DNA of 64,000 nt from Advenella kashmirensis W13003 (GCF_000506985.1 NZ_KI650979.1:2046710-2110709); one strand, 5' to 3'. Shown: positions 1 to 8,481, numbered from the stretch's first letter. Numbers and translations are program-made. Notes: a model not told the origin generated them from the letters alone.

Positions 1-706
1 CGCCGTTCCCGCCGTGCAGGCACAGCCAGCATCAGCCGCCCCGGCGTCGACGTCCCAGAAAGCGGACACCGCAAAACTGGAACGCATTCGTACCGCCGTC
101 GGCAAAGCGTTCGACGTGGATGTTACCAAGGTGCAGGCGACTGATTACGCCAATCTGTATGAAGTGCAGCTGGGTAACAATATCGTCTACACCAACGAAA
201 ACGCCGAGTTTGTACTGGCCGGCAATCTGGTAGATGCCAAGACCCGGCGTGATATCACGACCGAGCGCGTCGAGGAAATCTCCAAGGTTGATTTTTCCAC
301 GCTGCCGCTGGAGCAGGCCGTCAAGCTGGTCAAGGGTAACGGCGCGCGCAAAATGGCGGTGTTCGAGGATCCCAATTGCGGTTATTGCAAGAAGCTGCAT
401 CAGGAGCTCAAAGCGCTGGACAACGTAACCGTGTACACGTTCCTGTTTCCGATTCTGGCTCCCGATTCAGTGACCAAGGCCACCAATGTGTGGTGTGCCA
501 AGGATCAGGCCACCGTCTGGACGGACTGGATGAACAAGGGTACGGTGCCTGCAGAAGCGACGTGCGAGACACCGATTGAAAAAAATCTGGAATTGGGTCG
601 TAAACTTGCGGTGCAGGGTACCCCTGCCATCTTTTTTGAAAGCGGCAACCGTGTCAACGGGTATGTGCCTGCGGCTCGGTTGAATCAGGAGCTTGATCGC
701 AAGTAA
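1..706 (+). CDS. dsbC: DsbC-type thiol:disulfide isomerase, 5' partial
   Basis: Periplasmic disulfide isomerase that reshuffles wrong disulfides in exported proteins and is kept reduced by DsbD. The reading frame is open from base 2, so the true start and signal peptide lie left of the window; the Ala/Pro/Ser-rich first residues look like the end of a signal peptide and linker. An N-terminal dimerisation domain (about residues 20-90, numbered from the GTG at base 14) precedes a thioredoxin-like domain with the active site CGYC at bases 377-388. A cis-Pro loop (GTPAIFF) lies near the C-terminus, and a second Cys pair (NVWCAK, ATCET) fits the structural disulfide of DsbC. CGYC favours DsbC over DsbG, which has CPYC. 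The next gene is convergent. Confidence 0.88.
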   Translation, partial: AVPAVQAQPASAAPASTSQKADTAKLERIRTAVGKAFDVDVTKVQATDYANLYEVQLGNNIVYTNENAEFVLAGNLVDAKTRRDITTERVEEISKVDFSTLPLEQAVKLVKGNGARKMAVFEDPNCGYCKKLHQELKALDNVTVYTFLFPILAPDSVTKATNVWCAKDQATVWTDWMNKGTVPAEATCETPIEKNLELGRKLAVQGTPAIFFESGNRVNGYVPAARLNQELDRK

Positions 707-825
707 AGTCAGAGATCGGGGCAGGTCATGCAGGCGGGTTTCCAACGCGCAGATCATGCATGCAGACCGCCATCGGGGTTGTTTCTGAAGACGAGTCTGT
801 AGTCTGCTCGATTAAAGGACCGTAA

Positions 826-1554
826 TCAGCTCCCAAGCGCGAACGGGTGGGTCAGCAATTGCTGCACAGAATTGACGCGCAGGTCCACATAGGCCGGTCG
901 CATGCGCTGCATGGAGCTGAAGGGCGTGCCCCGGTGGAAAATATGCACGGTTTTCATGTGCAATTGCTTGGCGGATTTCAGATTTTTCAGCGTGTCTTCG
1001 ACCAGAATGGTACGGGTCGGCTCGCACTGGAGCTGTACCAGTAATTGCCGCATCAGGGCCAGGGAGGGTTTGGGACGAAACCGCCCCTGCAGGCACATCT
1101 CATTGATGGAACAAATCCCGGCGAAGCAGTGACGCACCTTCAGTCGTTCCAGAACAATCCGGGCGTAATGCATGGGCGCGTTCGTGACCACGTATTTAAT
1201 GCCGGGGACGGCGTTGAGCATCTCAGACAGATTCTTTTCTATCCGGGTGCTGCCGGCGATATCAAAATCATGACTTAAATGCAGAAAATCCCTGGGGTTG
1301 ACATTATGGTGCCGCACCATGCCGATCAGTGTCGCACCATAGCGTGCCCAGTATTTCTTGCGCAATATCGTTGCTTCGTCTTCGTCAATATCCAGCGATT
1401 GCATGACGGCGCGCGTCATGCTCTGGTTGATATGACCAAAAATGGCATGCGAGGCATCGTGCAGGGTGTTGTCCAGGTCAAACAGCCACACCCGCGGGGT
1501 GCGGGCATGGTGAACGAGAGGTTGCAGGGGTTTGATGAGCGGCGTGCAGATCAT
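826..1554 (-). CDS. HAD-family pyrimidine 5'-nucleotidase
   Basis: Haloacid-dehalogenase-fold phosphatase of the pyrimidine 5'-nucleotidase group, 242 residues, probably dephosphorylating pyrimidine nucleoside monophosphates or related phosphates in the cytoplasm. The nucleophile motif DLDNT is at residues 26-30 (Asp26 nucleophile, Asp28 acid/base). A helical cap follows, and motif IV appears as VEDTLKN near residue 180. The ATG at 1554 is the only good start before motif I. It lies 46 bp downstream of argB on the same strand, an arrangement I associate with Bordetella relatives, so co-transcription is likely. The substrate is inferred from family only. Confidence 0.8.
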   Translation of the reverse strand: MICTPLIKPLQPLVHHARTPRVWLFDLDNTLHDASHAIFGHINQSMTRAVMQSLDIDEDEATILRKKYWARYGATLIGMVRHHNVNPRDFLHLSHDFDIAGSTRIEKNLSEMLNAVPGIKYVVTNAPMHYARIVLERLKVRHCFAGICSINEMCLQGRFRPKPSLALMRQLLVQLQCEPTRTILVEDTLKNLKSAKQLHMKTVHIFHRGTPFSSMQRMRPAYVDLRVNSVQQLLTHPFALGS

Positions 1555-1600
1555 GCCGCTGTCCTGATGCCTGCAACGCGATGCCGCGTCGCAGGTTGGA

Positions 1601-2503
1601 TCATGAAGTGATCATGGTGCCGACGCCCTTGTCGGTCAGAATTTCCAGTAACAGGCAGTGCGGCACGCGGCCATCGACAACATGAACCGAATTGACGCCA
1701 TTGCGGGCGGCATCCAGGGCGGAAGAGATTTTCGGCAGCATGCCGCCGGAAATGGTGCCATCCTCAAACAGTTCGTCTATGGTCTTGGCCGACAGTTTGC
1801 GCAGCAATTGGCCGGATTTGTCCAGCACACCGGGCGTGTTAGTCATCATCAGCAGTTTTTCGGCCTGCAGCACTTCGGCCATTTTGCCGGCGACGACATC
1901 GGCATTGATATTGTAGACATCGCCTTCTTCTGCATCGTAGCCAATGGGCGAGATCACAGGAATGAACTGGTCATCCTGCAGGGCTTTGACCACAGAAGGA
2001 TCAATGCTGGAAATATCGCCGACAAAACCGATATCCAGTGGAGAATCGGGTTGCTCCTTGTTGGGCATCAGCTTTTTGCGCGCCTGGATCAGGCCGCCGT
2101 CCTTGCCGGTCAGGCCTACGGCCTTGCCACCGGCTTCGTTGATCATCATGACGATGTCCTGCTGCACCTGACCACCCAGCACCCACTCCACGACTTCCAT
2201 GGTGTCGGCGTCGGTGACGCGCATGCCCTGGATGAAATTGCCTTCCTTGCCCAGGCGCTTGAGTGCGCTGTCGATTTGCGGGCCGCCCCCGTGAATGACC
2301 ACGGGATTTAAGCCGATCAGCTTGAGCAGCACGACATCCCGGGCAAAACTGCGTTGCAGATTCTCTTCGATCATGGCGTTGCCGCCGTATTTGATCACGA
2401 CGGTCTTGCCGTGAAATTTCCGGATATAGGGCAGCGACTCGGAAATAATGTCGGCCTTGACCGCGGGTGGGACTGCATTGATATCCAGGGGGGTGTCAGA
2501 CAT
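1601..2503 (-). CDS. argB: Acetylglutamate kinase
   Basis: Second step of arginine biosynthesis: phosphorylates N-acetyl-L-glutamate with ATP in the cytoplasm. The 300-residue length is normal. Amino-acid-kinase-fold motifs are present: KYGG at residues 38-41 for phosphate binding and HGGGPQI at 71-77 for substrate binding. The C-terminal GGM and DGR segments are those expected for the nucleotide site. The ATG at 2503 sits just downstream of the TlpA-like gene (20 bp), suggesting a minus-strand transcript TlpA-argB-nucleotidase. Other arg genes are not in the window. Confidence 0.95.
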   Translation of the reverse strand: MSDTPLDINAVPPAVKADIISESLPYIRKFHGKTVVIKYGGNAMIEENLQRSFARDVVLLKLIGLNPVVIHGGGPQIDSALKRLGKEGNFIQGMRVTDADTMEVVEWVLGGQVQQDIVMMINEAGGKAVGLTGKDGGLIQARKKLMPNKEQPDSPLDIGFVGDISSIDPSVVKALQDDQFIPVISPIGYDAEEGDVYNINADVVAGKMAEVLQAEKLLMMTNTPGVLDKSGQLLRKLSAKTIDELFEDGTISGGMLPKISSALDAARNGVNSVHVVDGRVPHCLLLEILTDKGVGTMITS

Positions 2504-2522
2504 GCTCGCTCGCGTTTACAGA

Positions 2523-3014
2523 TTAGTTTTGTGCCAGGGTATTTTCCAGCGTCTTGATGAAATCTTGCTTATCGTAATTGCCAATGTAGCGTTTGACAAT
2601 ATTGCCCTGGCGATCCAGCAGGAACGATACGGGTGTAAATTTGATATCGTCAAAGGCTTTGGCAGCGCTGCCATCGCGATCCAGAACGACGGTAAAGGGC
2701 AGTTTTTTGTCTGCCGTGTAGTTTTTCACGAAATCCGGCGGATCATACGACATGGCGACGGCAACGGTTTCATAACCTTTGTCGTGATAGGTGTCATAGT
2801 ACTTGATGGTGTCGGGCATTTGCGCGATACAGGTAACGCAACTGGTTGCCCAGAACTTGACCAGAACGACCTTGCCCTTGAGGTCGGTCGTCTGGAAAGT
2901 CTTGCCGTCGAGTGCCGTGAATTTGACATCAGGTGCCGCGCTGGACGAGGTCATCATGAAGCCGCCGACCACGGCGGCAACAGCAACGACAGCAGGAAGA
3001 ACGAATTTTTTCAT
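2523..3014 (-). CDS. TlpA/ResA-like membrane-anchored thioredoxin
   Basis: Thioredoxin-fold reductase facing the periplasm, 163 residues. An uncleaved signal-anchor or signal peptide occupies residues 1-25. A TlpA-like domain follows, with active site WATSCVTC (Cys59 and Cys62) and a cis-Pro segment (TPVSFLL). Such proteins usually reduce apocytochrome or metal-centre thiols; the client here is unknown. CVTC differs from the CxPC site of classical ResA/TlpA, so a redox role is inferred from fold and paired cysteines. It starts 9 bp downstream of the BON lipoprotein stop, so both are probably on one transcript. Confidence 0.8.
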   Translation of the reverse strand: MKKFVLPAVVAVAAVVGGFMMTSSSAAPDVKFTALDGKTFQTTDLKGKVVLVKFWATSCVTCIAQMPDTIKYYDTYHDKGYETVAVAMSYDPPDFVKNYTADKKLPFTVVLDRDGSAAKAFDDIKFTPVSFLLDRQGNIVKRYIGNYDKQDFIKTLENTLAQN

Positions 3015-3023
3015 GATATGGGT

Positions 3024-3728
3024 TTATTCCAGGGGGAAGGTTTGCACACCGCCTGAAGAAGGGTTGGTTTCGGTGCCGGGAACCGTTGTCGGGGTACCGG
3101 TGGCCCGGCCTGACGGCGTCACGCTGCTGCCGGAAACAATGTCGAATACCTTGATAACCCGGCTGACGCCGCTGACACCCGCCGCAGCCGATGCCGCGCG
3201 CTGCCCTTCAAGATCGGTGACCTGACCCATCAGATACACAACCCCACGGGTAGTGATTACGTTGATGGTGCCTGATGGGACCTCTTTGGTGGCTAAAAGT
3301 TCCGCTTTGACGCGAGAAGTCAGCCAGGTTTCGTTGCTGCGTGTGCTGAATGAGGCGCGGGGGCCAACCGTCAGCTGATTGTCAACGCGTTTGACATCTG
3401 TGGCATTGCGGGCCATGGTTTCGGCTGACTGTTTGGCCGCTTCGGTGGGTACTTCGCCTGTAAGCAGCACACGCTGGTTATAGGAAGACACGATCACGCG
3501 ACCGGCTTCGCCGATGCTTTCGTTAATGGTGTTCTGGGTGCGTCGTTCAATATTCTTGTCAACCAGCTGAATGCCGGCCGAGCGACGGTCAACCGCCACG
3601 ATGGCAGTTCCGCCGGCCGCCGCGCCGACCACCAGCGGCACGCAGCCAGCCAGCAGGGAGCATGACAGGGAAACGGCCACCAATGCAGCAGCCGGGCGGG
3701 ACAGGGAAAAGGAGCGCGATACACTCAT
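3024..3728 (-). CDS. dolP: BON-domain outer-membrane lipoprotein (DolP/YraP-like)
   Basis: Lipoprotein of 234 residues with a lipobox LLAGC (Cys29) and two consecutive BON domains (about 55-120 and 130-200) that bind phospholipid. E. coli DolP is 191 residues with the same plan and supports outer-membrane integrity. The extra length here is a Thr/Pro/Gly-rich C-terminal tail. Its ATG overlaps the stop of the upstream SIS gene by 4 bp (ATGA), so the two are translationally coupled. The SIS-dolP pair beside yraN and rsmI reproduces the E. coli yraL-yraN-diaA-dolP neighbourhood. Confidence 0.85.
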   Translation of the reverse strand: MSVSRSFSLSRPAAALVAVSLSCSLLAGCVPLVVGAAAGGTAIVAVDRRSAGIQLVDKNIERRTQNTINESIGEAGRVIVSSYNQRVLLTGEVPTEAAKQSAETMARNATDVKRVDNQLTVGPRASFSTRSNETWLTSRVKAELLATKEVPSGTINVITTRGVVYLMGQVTDLEGQRAASAAAGVSGVSRVIKVFDIVSGSSVTPSGRATGTPTTVPGTETNPSSGGVQTFPLE

Positions 3729-4318
3729 TCGGAATCTCCAAGTAACATGGCGTCAATGCCATCGCACAGAATGTGAAGTGCCAGCGAGTGCACTTCCTGA
3801 ATACGCATAGTGCGGTCATGAGGCACGCACAGATGCACATCCTGATCGGTCAGCAGGCTGTTTACATTGCCGCCTTTTTTGCCGGTCAGGGCGATTACAT
3901 GCATTTCACGTTCGTGTGCCGCGCGAATGGCCTTGATGACGTTGGCCGAGTTGCCGCTGGTTGTAAAGGCCACCAGCACGTCGCCGGGCTGCCCAAGCGC
4001 CTGGACCTGTCGCTCGAAGATATTGTCAAAACCGTAGTCGTTGCCGACCGCCGTGAGGATAGAGGTGTCGGTGTTGAGCGAAATACCGGCGAAAGGGATA
4101 CGATCGCGTTCGAAGCGGCCGACCAGTTCAGCGATAAAATGCTGGGCATCGGCCGCCGAGCCGCCGTTGCCGCAGGCCAGCACCTTACCGTTATTGCTGA
4201 TCGTGTTGACCAGCATCTCGATGGCGGCGGCCAGCGGCGCAGCCAGGGCCTGGTGGCTCTGCGACACGACACGGGCCGAATCGTCGAAATGAAATGAAAT
4301 GCGGGAAGAAATGTCCAT
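3725..4318 (-). CDS. gmhA: SIS-domain protein: phosphoheptose isomerase / DiaA family
   Basis: Single SIS domain, 197 residues from the ATG at 4318; a TTG further upstream would only add a poorly conserved leader. The motifs CGNGGSAADAQHF and TSGNSANV bind the sugar phosphate. Two family members are possible: GmhA (sedoheptulose-7-P isomerase for LPS heptose) or DiaA (DnaA-binding initiation factor). The residues matching GmhA catalysis are present, Glu in AELVGR and His in ALHIL, which argues for isomerase activity. The gene neighbourhood (yraN, dolP) and the end LCDGID resemble DiaA. A heptose adenylyltransferase at 43981 shows the heptose pathway exists here. The symbol is tentative. Confidence 0.68.
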   Translation of the reverse strand: MDISSRISFHFDDSARVVSQSHQALAAPLAAAIEMLVNTISNNGKVLACGNGGSAADAQHFIAELVGRFERDRIPFAGISLNTDTSILTAVGNDYGFDNIFERQVQALGQPGDVLVAFTTSGNSANVIKAIRAAHEREMHVIALTGKKGGNVNSLLTDQDVHLCVPHDRTMRIQEVHSLALHILCDGIDAMLLGDSE

Positions 4319-4411
4319 AACGGTATTATCGCACGTGTAAAAAAAAACCGCATGGGGCAAAGCCGCAAGACGGATAGCTGAGAGGGGGTAAAAAGCGGGT
4401 TCGCAGAGTCT

Positions 4412-4437
4412 GCAAAACCGATTGTAACGGGTTTTGC
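4412..4437 (-). terminator. Hairpin downstream of yraN, weak terminator candidate
   Basis: GCAAAACC (4412-4419) pairs perfectly with GGTTTTGC (4430-4437), five bases beyond the yraN stop. The U-tract is displaced and short (CTTTTTA about 30 nt further on the minus strand), so it may stabilise the 3' end more than terminate. Confidence 0.35.
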
Positions 4438-4441
4438 ACTG

Positions 4442-4960
4442 CTAGAAGGCGGCCTGCAGCCAGTTGAGCGTGTCGCCTTCGATGCACACGGCGTCAAAGC
4501 GACAGCGTGGTGTTTTGCCGCCAAAGGCCAGTGCAGTCAGGCGCGGCAGATGCCAGGCCGCCGTCGTGCGTACACGCTGCTGCTTGGCTGGAGTGATGCT
4601 GGCGGCGGCACCACCGTGCCGCGCCTTGCGGCGATGCCGGATTTCCACAATCACCATGACATCCATATCGGCACGAAATACGGCGTCCAGTTCACCGTAC
4701 GGGCAACGCAGGTTGGTGGCCAGCAGAGTCAGGCCGCGCGCCTGCAGCCATTCAATCGCCCGTGCCTCGGCCTGCAGGCCGCGCACTTGTGAGGGTGAGA
4801 GCCGACGCGCAGGAGGGGATGCCTGCCGCCTGTGCGCAGATACACCGGATCGGCGCCGTCGCCGCGTTTGCAGCTTGCGCTGGGCGGCATTTGCCAGGGT
4901 AAAGGCCGTGGGCTCGTCCGCACGGCTCTCTGTAATGGTTGAGGTATGCGACATCGTCAT
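4442..4960 (-). CDS. yraN: YraN-family (UPF0102) endonuclease-like protein
   Basis: Predicted Holliday-junction-resolvase-fold protein of unknown cellular role. The C-terminal domain carries the family pattern GELDAVF ... VIVEIRHRR, with Glu/Asp in metal-binding positions; the usual Lys of the E-x-K motif is Arg here. Starts at 4960 (MTM) or 4954 (MSH) are both plausible, and either gives an N-terminal extension of about 55 basic, low-complexity residues before the domain; E. coli YraN is about 130 residues. The 5' end lies antisense to the leader of rsmI and the genes diverge. Confidence 0.8.
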   Translation of the reverse strand: MTMSHTSTITESRADEPTAFTLANAAQRKLQTRRRRRSGVSAHRRQASPPARRLSPSQVRGLQAEARAIEWLQARGLTLLATNLRCPYGELDAVFRADMDVMVIVEIRHRRKARHGGAAASITPAKQQRVRTTAAWHLPRLTALAFGGKTPRCRFDAVCIEGDTLNWLQAAF

Positions 4961-5059
4961 GGTATGGCGGGTTTTTTCGAGGGGGATACGCGGATACGCG
5001 GGGCGCGCGGCGCGATCAGGGATAATGGCGATAAGGTATTTTTTCATACAGAGACGCAC

Positions 5060-6001
5060 ATGACGACAGAAAGTGGACAATTCGATGAGGGGCGATGGCA
5101 GCGGGTGTTGCACGAATTGGGCAGTCAGGATTGGCCTGCCGGCTGTCTTTATGTCGTGGCCACCCCGATCGGCAATCTGGCCGATTTATCCCCCCGCGCG
5201 CTGTTTGCATTACGCAAGGCAGATGTGATTGCGGCAGAGGATACGCGCTCGTCGCGGGTCTTGCTCAATGCCTGGGGCATTGATACCCCCATGATGTCCG
5301 CTCACCGCCACAACGAGGCGCAGGCAGCGGCAACCGTCTTGCGTCATCTTCAGGACGGGCAGCGGGTGGCGCTGATTTCGGATGCAGGCGCCCCGGCGGT
5401 CAGCGACCCGGGCGGACGCATTGTCAGTGAAATTCGCAAGGCGGGCCTGCCGGTTCGTGTCATTCCGGGCCCGTCGGCCGTGATTGCTGCCTTGATGGGC
5501 AGCGGCGCGACCAGCGATGAAAACCCGTCTTTTGTCTTTGCTGGTTTCGCACCGCCCAAGGCCGTGGCCAGACAGGGGTGGCTGAAAACCTGGTGCGCCT
5601 TGCCGGCAGCCGTGATTCTGTTTGAATCACCGCATCGGGTGCGCAGCACGGCAGTCGATATTGCTGCGGTTGCCGGTCATGACCGGCTGGTCACGGTGGC
5701 CCGTGAATTGACCAAGCGTTTCGAGCAGATTGTCACAGTGCCGGCAGGGGAGCTTGCGGACTGGTTTGCCGGCGACCATCAGCGAACCATGGGCGAATTT
5801 GTGCTGATCATCCACGAATCGGCAGCAAAAGAAGCCGGCACATTGAATCCCGATGCAGACCGGATCATAGCGGCCATGCTCATTTCGCATTCGGTCAAGG
5901 ACACCGCCCGAATGCTGGCAGCTTTCAGCGGGCTGCCCCGCGACGTGCTGTACGCCCGGGCATTGCAACTGAAAGACGGGGACGCAAGCGAGGCCGATTG
6001 A
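5060..6001 (+). CDS. rsmI: 16S rRNA (cytidine1402-2'-O)-methyltransferase
   Basis: Tetrapyrrole-methylase-fold enzyme that 2'-O-methylates C1402 of 16S rRNA in the P site, using SAM. The ATG at 5060 is chosen because the family sequence (VVATPIGNLADLS) begins about 30 residues later; the open frame to 4946 is unconserved. The SAM-binding motifs DAGAPAVSDPG and PGPSAVIAAL are intact. At 313 residues it is slightly longer than E. coli RsmI because of its N-terminus. It diverges from yraN, as in many Proteobacteria. Confidence 0.93.
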   Translation: MTTESGQFDEGRWQRVLHELGSQDWPAGCLYVVATPIGNLADLSPRALFALRKADVIAAEDTRSSRVLLNAWGIDTPMMSAHRHNEAQAAATVLRHLQDGQRVALISDAGAPAVSDPGGRIVSEIRKAGLPVRVIPGPSAVIAALMGSGATSDENPSFVFAGFAPPKAVARQGWLKTWCALPAAVILFESPHRVRSTAVDIAAVAGHDRLVTVARELTKRFEQIVTVPAGELADWFAGDHQRTMGEFVLIIHESAAKEAGTLNPDADRIIAAMLISHSVKDTARMLAAFSGLPRDVLYARALQLKDGDASEAD

Positions 6002-6012
6002 ATCGGGCCGAA

Positions 6013-6060
6013 CGGGTATGGCGTCTTTTGGACGCCATTGTGTCGACTTTTCCATACCCG
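6013..6060 (+). other. Nested inverted repeats after rsmI
   Basis: ATGGCGTC (6018-6025) and GACGCCAT (6031-6038) form a tight hairpin with a 5-nt loop. An alternative, mutually exclusive pairing joins CGGGTATGG (6013-6021) with CCATACCCG (6052-6060). It starts 12 bp after the rsmI stop. No proper U-tract follows. Confidence 0.5.
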
Positions 6061-6118
6061 ATTGCATCCAGCTTTTCCACCCCCATTCATTTCCACTCCA
6101 ATTCAGGTGCAAGAAACA

Positions 6119-6155
6119 AAAAGGCCGTTCCCGAACTGGAAACGGCCTTTGTTTT
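6119..6155. terminator. Bidirectional intrinsic terminator, rsmI / rlpA
   Basis: AAAGGCCGTT and AACGGCCTTT form a 10-bp stem around a short loop, flanked by A-runs on the left and TTTGTTTT on the right. It therefore reads as a terminator on both strands. It sits between the convergent rsmI and rlpA genes. Confidence 0.8.
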
Positions 6156-6171
6156 GAGGCTTGCCGTGTGT

Positions 6172-7413
6172 TTACAGCATTTTTTTGGCTTTGGTCTGGG
6201 TTTCGCTATTGCGCTCGCCCGCTGCCGCTTCTTTGGAAATCGGCTCGATTTTGACCTTGTCGCTGCCACGGCTGACAATGCCCAGGCGCTTGGCGGCACC
6301 GTAAGACAGATCGATTACCCGGTTGCCGACAAACGGACCCCGGTCATTGATGCGCACCACAATGCTTTTGCCGGTTGAGACGCGGGTCACGCGCACATAG
6401 GATGAAATGGGCAGGCGCTTGTGAGCCGCTGTCATGGCATTCTGGTTGTAGACCTCGCCATTGGCCGTTTTACGGCCATGAAATCCCGGACCATACCAGG
6501 AGGCAATGCCTTCCTGGGAAAAGTCTGTCGTTTCATCAATACTCATGGGTTTGTAGCGGATGCCCTTGACCGTGTAGGACTTGCTGGTGCCTGAAAGTGC
6601 CTTGCGAGCCTTGGTCGCAATGTCTTCGCTTGCAGGATCCTTTTCGGTTGCATCGCGTTCAGCCAGGCTGAAGTCTTCCTGGGGCAATTGAAGCTTGTAT
6701 TCGCTTTCGGGAATAATGCCGTTTTCGGTGATGCGCATGGCCAGTCCGTCGGCCAGTTGTGGTTTGCCATCAATGGCGGGTGTAGCGGGTTCTGCTGTAA
6801 CCGGTGCTGTTGCGGTCTCGGCGCTCTTGACTTGTGCAGTGGTTTTTTCTGCAGTCGGTTTACCGGCCTGTTTGATCGCAGCAGTGCGACGGCTTGTGTC
6901 TTTCTGCTCCGATTTGGGGACTGATTTGGACAGCGCTTTGGCGTTGCTTTGATTACGATCGCCAGGGGCGGTTGAGGCAAGTTGTTTTACCGGCACAATC
7001 GTGACGGGGGTCTCGGCAGGGGCAGCCTTGGCAGATTTACTGCTGCCACGGCGAGCATCTGCAGAGGCTGTCTTAGCCGATTCAGTTCCGGCTGCTGTCG
7101 CAGGAGCTGGCTGGCTCGTACTGGCAGCTGATTTTTTTTCTGCGGGCGCGGGGTTGGCAGCCACGGCAGAATCATCGGCCGATTCCGGCACGATTCCGTT
7201 GGCGGTAATGCGCATTTTTTGCGCAGGTGCGGGTGCGGCCTGTTTTTTGGCCTTGGCGCCCGGTGCGGCCGCTTCCGAGGCGGGCACCATATGCACGGAA
7301 AAATCCTGATTATCGCGGATTTCGATGCCGGTAGCGTGGGCAGCCGGCACCAAAAAAAGGCCGGAAATAAGGGTTGCTGCGGTACTTCGTATTAAAGTTG
7401 TTCGTTTCGTCAT
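6172..7413 (-). CDS. rlpA: RlpA-family septal/periplasmic lytic-transglycosylase-like protein
   Basis: Secreted cell-wall protein, 413 residues. A signal peptide (residues 1-27, ending AHA) leads into about 250 residues of Ala/Lys/Pro/Thr-rich linker. A C-terminal double-psi beta-barrel (about 300-392) follows, with the RlpA signatures ASWYGPGFHGRKTANGE and NDRGPF. RlpA cleaves denuded glycan strands in Pseudomonas; catalytic activity here is inferred. No lipobox Cys is seen, and there is no C-terminal SPOR domain. The linker holds two copies of a 12-residue motif (MRIT-x-NGI-x-PES at 67-78 and 226-237). Its ATG lies one base after the rapZ stop, so it is the last gene of the hprK-rapZ transcript. 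Confidence 0.85.
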   Translation of the reverse strand: MTKRTTLIRSTAATLISGLFLVPAAHATGIEIRDNQDFSVHMVPASEAAAPGAKAKKQAAPAPAQKMRITANGIVPESADDSAVAANPAPAEKKSAASTSQPAPATAAGTESAKTASADARRGSSKSAKAAPAETPVTIVPVKQLASTAPGDRNQSNAKALSKSVPKSEQKDTSRRTAAIKQAGKPTAEKTTAQVKSAETATAPVTAEPATPAIDGKPQLADGLAMRITENGIIPESEYKLQLPQEDFSLAERDATEKDPASEDIATKARKALSGTSKSYTVKGIRYKPMSIDETTDFSQEGIASWYGPGFHGRKTANGEVYNQNAMTAAHKRLPISSYVRVTRVSTGKSIVVRINDRGPFVGNRVIDLSYGAAKRLGIVSRGSDKVKIEPISKEAAAGERNSETQTKAKKML

Positions 7414-7414
7414 G

Positions 7415-8281
7415 TCATAGTGTCAACTGGGCACGATGCCTAACGCGTAAAGGGTGATAGGAACTGAAGCGCTTCGCCAGTTCCTCGGCTACGTAAACCG
7501 ATCGGTGCTGACCACCGGTGCAACCTATGGCAACGGTGAGATAACTACGCGTATCCTGCATATATAATGGAAGCCATTTTTCAATATATGCGGCTATATC
7601 GTTGATTAAGGCGGGCACGCTGTCAAATTGAGCCAGCCAGGCCGCCACGGGTTCATCACGGCCCGTAAGTGGGCGTAAGTTACTGTCGTAATGAGGATTA
7701 GGCAAGCATCTTACATCAAAAACGAGGTCCGCGTCATTAGGAACGCCTTTTTTGTAGGCGAAGGATTCGAAGGTCAAAAGTACCTCTGGTTCTTCATGAT
7801 CGACCACATCTTTGACCCAGGCACGCAGCTGGCCGGGCGTCAGACCTGAGGTATCGATCACATGTTCCTGCTCCCGCAAGGGGGCCAGAAGATTGCGTTC
7901 GTGTGTAATGCAATCCTCCAGAGACGGCGTAATTCCTGACGTTTCGCGCATCCGGTTGCTCAAGGGATGCTTGCGGCGCGACTCGGAATAACGATGAATC
8001 AGGGTCTCGTCATCCGAATCCAGAAAGATAACCTGCAAGGGCAGACCCATGCTGCGCAGTGCCGTAATCACCCCCGGCAGACTGGCCAATTCGCCCGCCG
8101 TTCTGACATCGATTGCAACAGCTACTGTTTTGAGGCTGTTTTCCCTGGCGTTGGCAACCAGATCGTGCAAGAGGCTGACGGGCAGATTATCAATACAGGA
8201 GTAACCGAGGTCTTCGAGCTGGCGTAGCGCAACGGATTTTCCTGATCCTGAGATTCCGGTGATAAGGACAACGTGAAGCAT
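7415..8281 (-). CDS. rapZ: RNase adapter / nucleotide-binding protein RapZ
   Basis: 288-residue P-loop protein of the RapZ/YvcJ family, which in E. coli binds GlmZ/GlmY small RNAs and controls glucosamine-6-phosphate synthase. The Walker A motif GISGSGKS is at residues 9-16 and a Walker B-like VIFLDSDDE near 90. The conserved C-terminal domain includes IGCTGGQHRSV. It lies in the conserved ptsN-hprK-rapZ order, 201 bp downstream of hprK, followed immediately by rlpA. Confidence 0.93.
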   Translation of the reverse strand: MLHVVLITGISGSGKSVALRQLEDLGYSCIDNLPVSLLHDLVANARENSLKTVAVAIDVRTAGELASLPGVITALRSMGLPLQVIFLDSDDETLIHRYSESRRKHPLSNRMRETSGITPSLEDCITHERNLLAPLREQEHVIDTSGLTPGQLRAWVKDVVDHEEPEVLLTFESFAYKKGVPNDADLVFDVRCLPNPHYDSNLRPLTGRDEPVAAWLAQFDSVPALINDIAAYIEKWLPLYMQDTRSYLTVAIGCTGGQHRSVYVAEELAKRFSSYHPLRVRHRAQLTL

Positions 8282-8481
8282 AATAAGTTATCTATCCTGA
8301 ACAAAACGGTACATAGGTCGGAAAGCGGCCAAAGGTTCGTTTGCCGTTGTGATGGCCGGGCGATCAGTGTCTCATCGTTCTATTTAACCATAGACTCGTG
8401 ACAAAATTTAACAGAATCGGCTTGCAGGCGTCGATTGGGTCCGGTAAGGCTTTGTTTTCTGTCCGGCAGGGGGGGCGTTCG

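Noticed and set aside
4946-5059. Upstream extension of rsmI
   Set aside because: The additional residues are antisense to yraN and do not resemble the family N-terminus; the ATG at 5060 is preferred.
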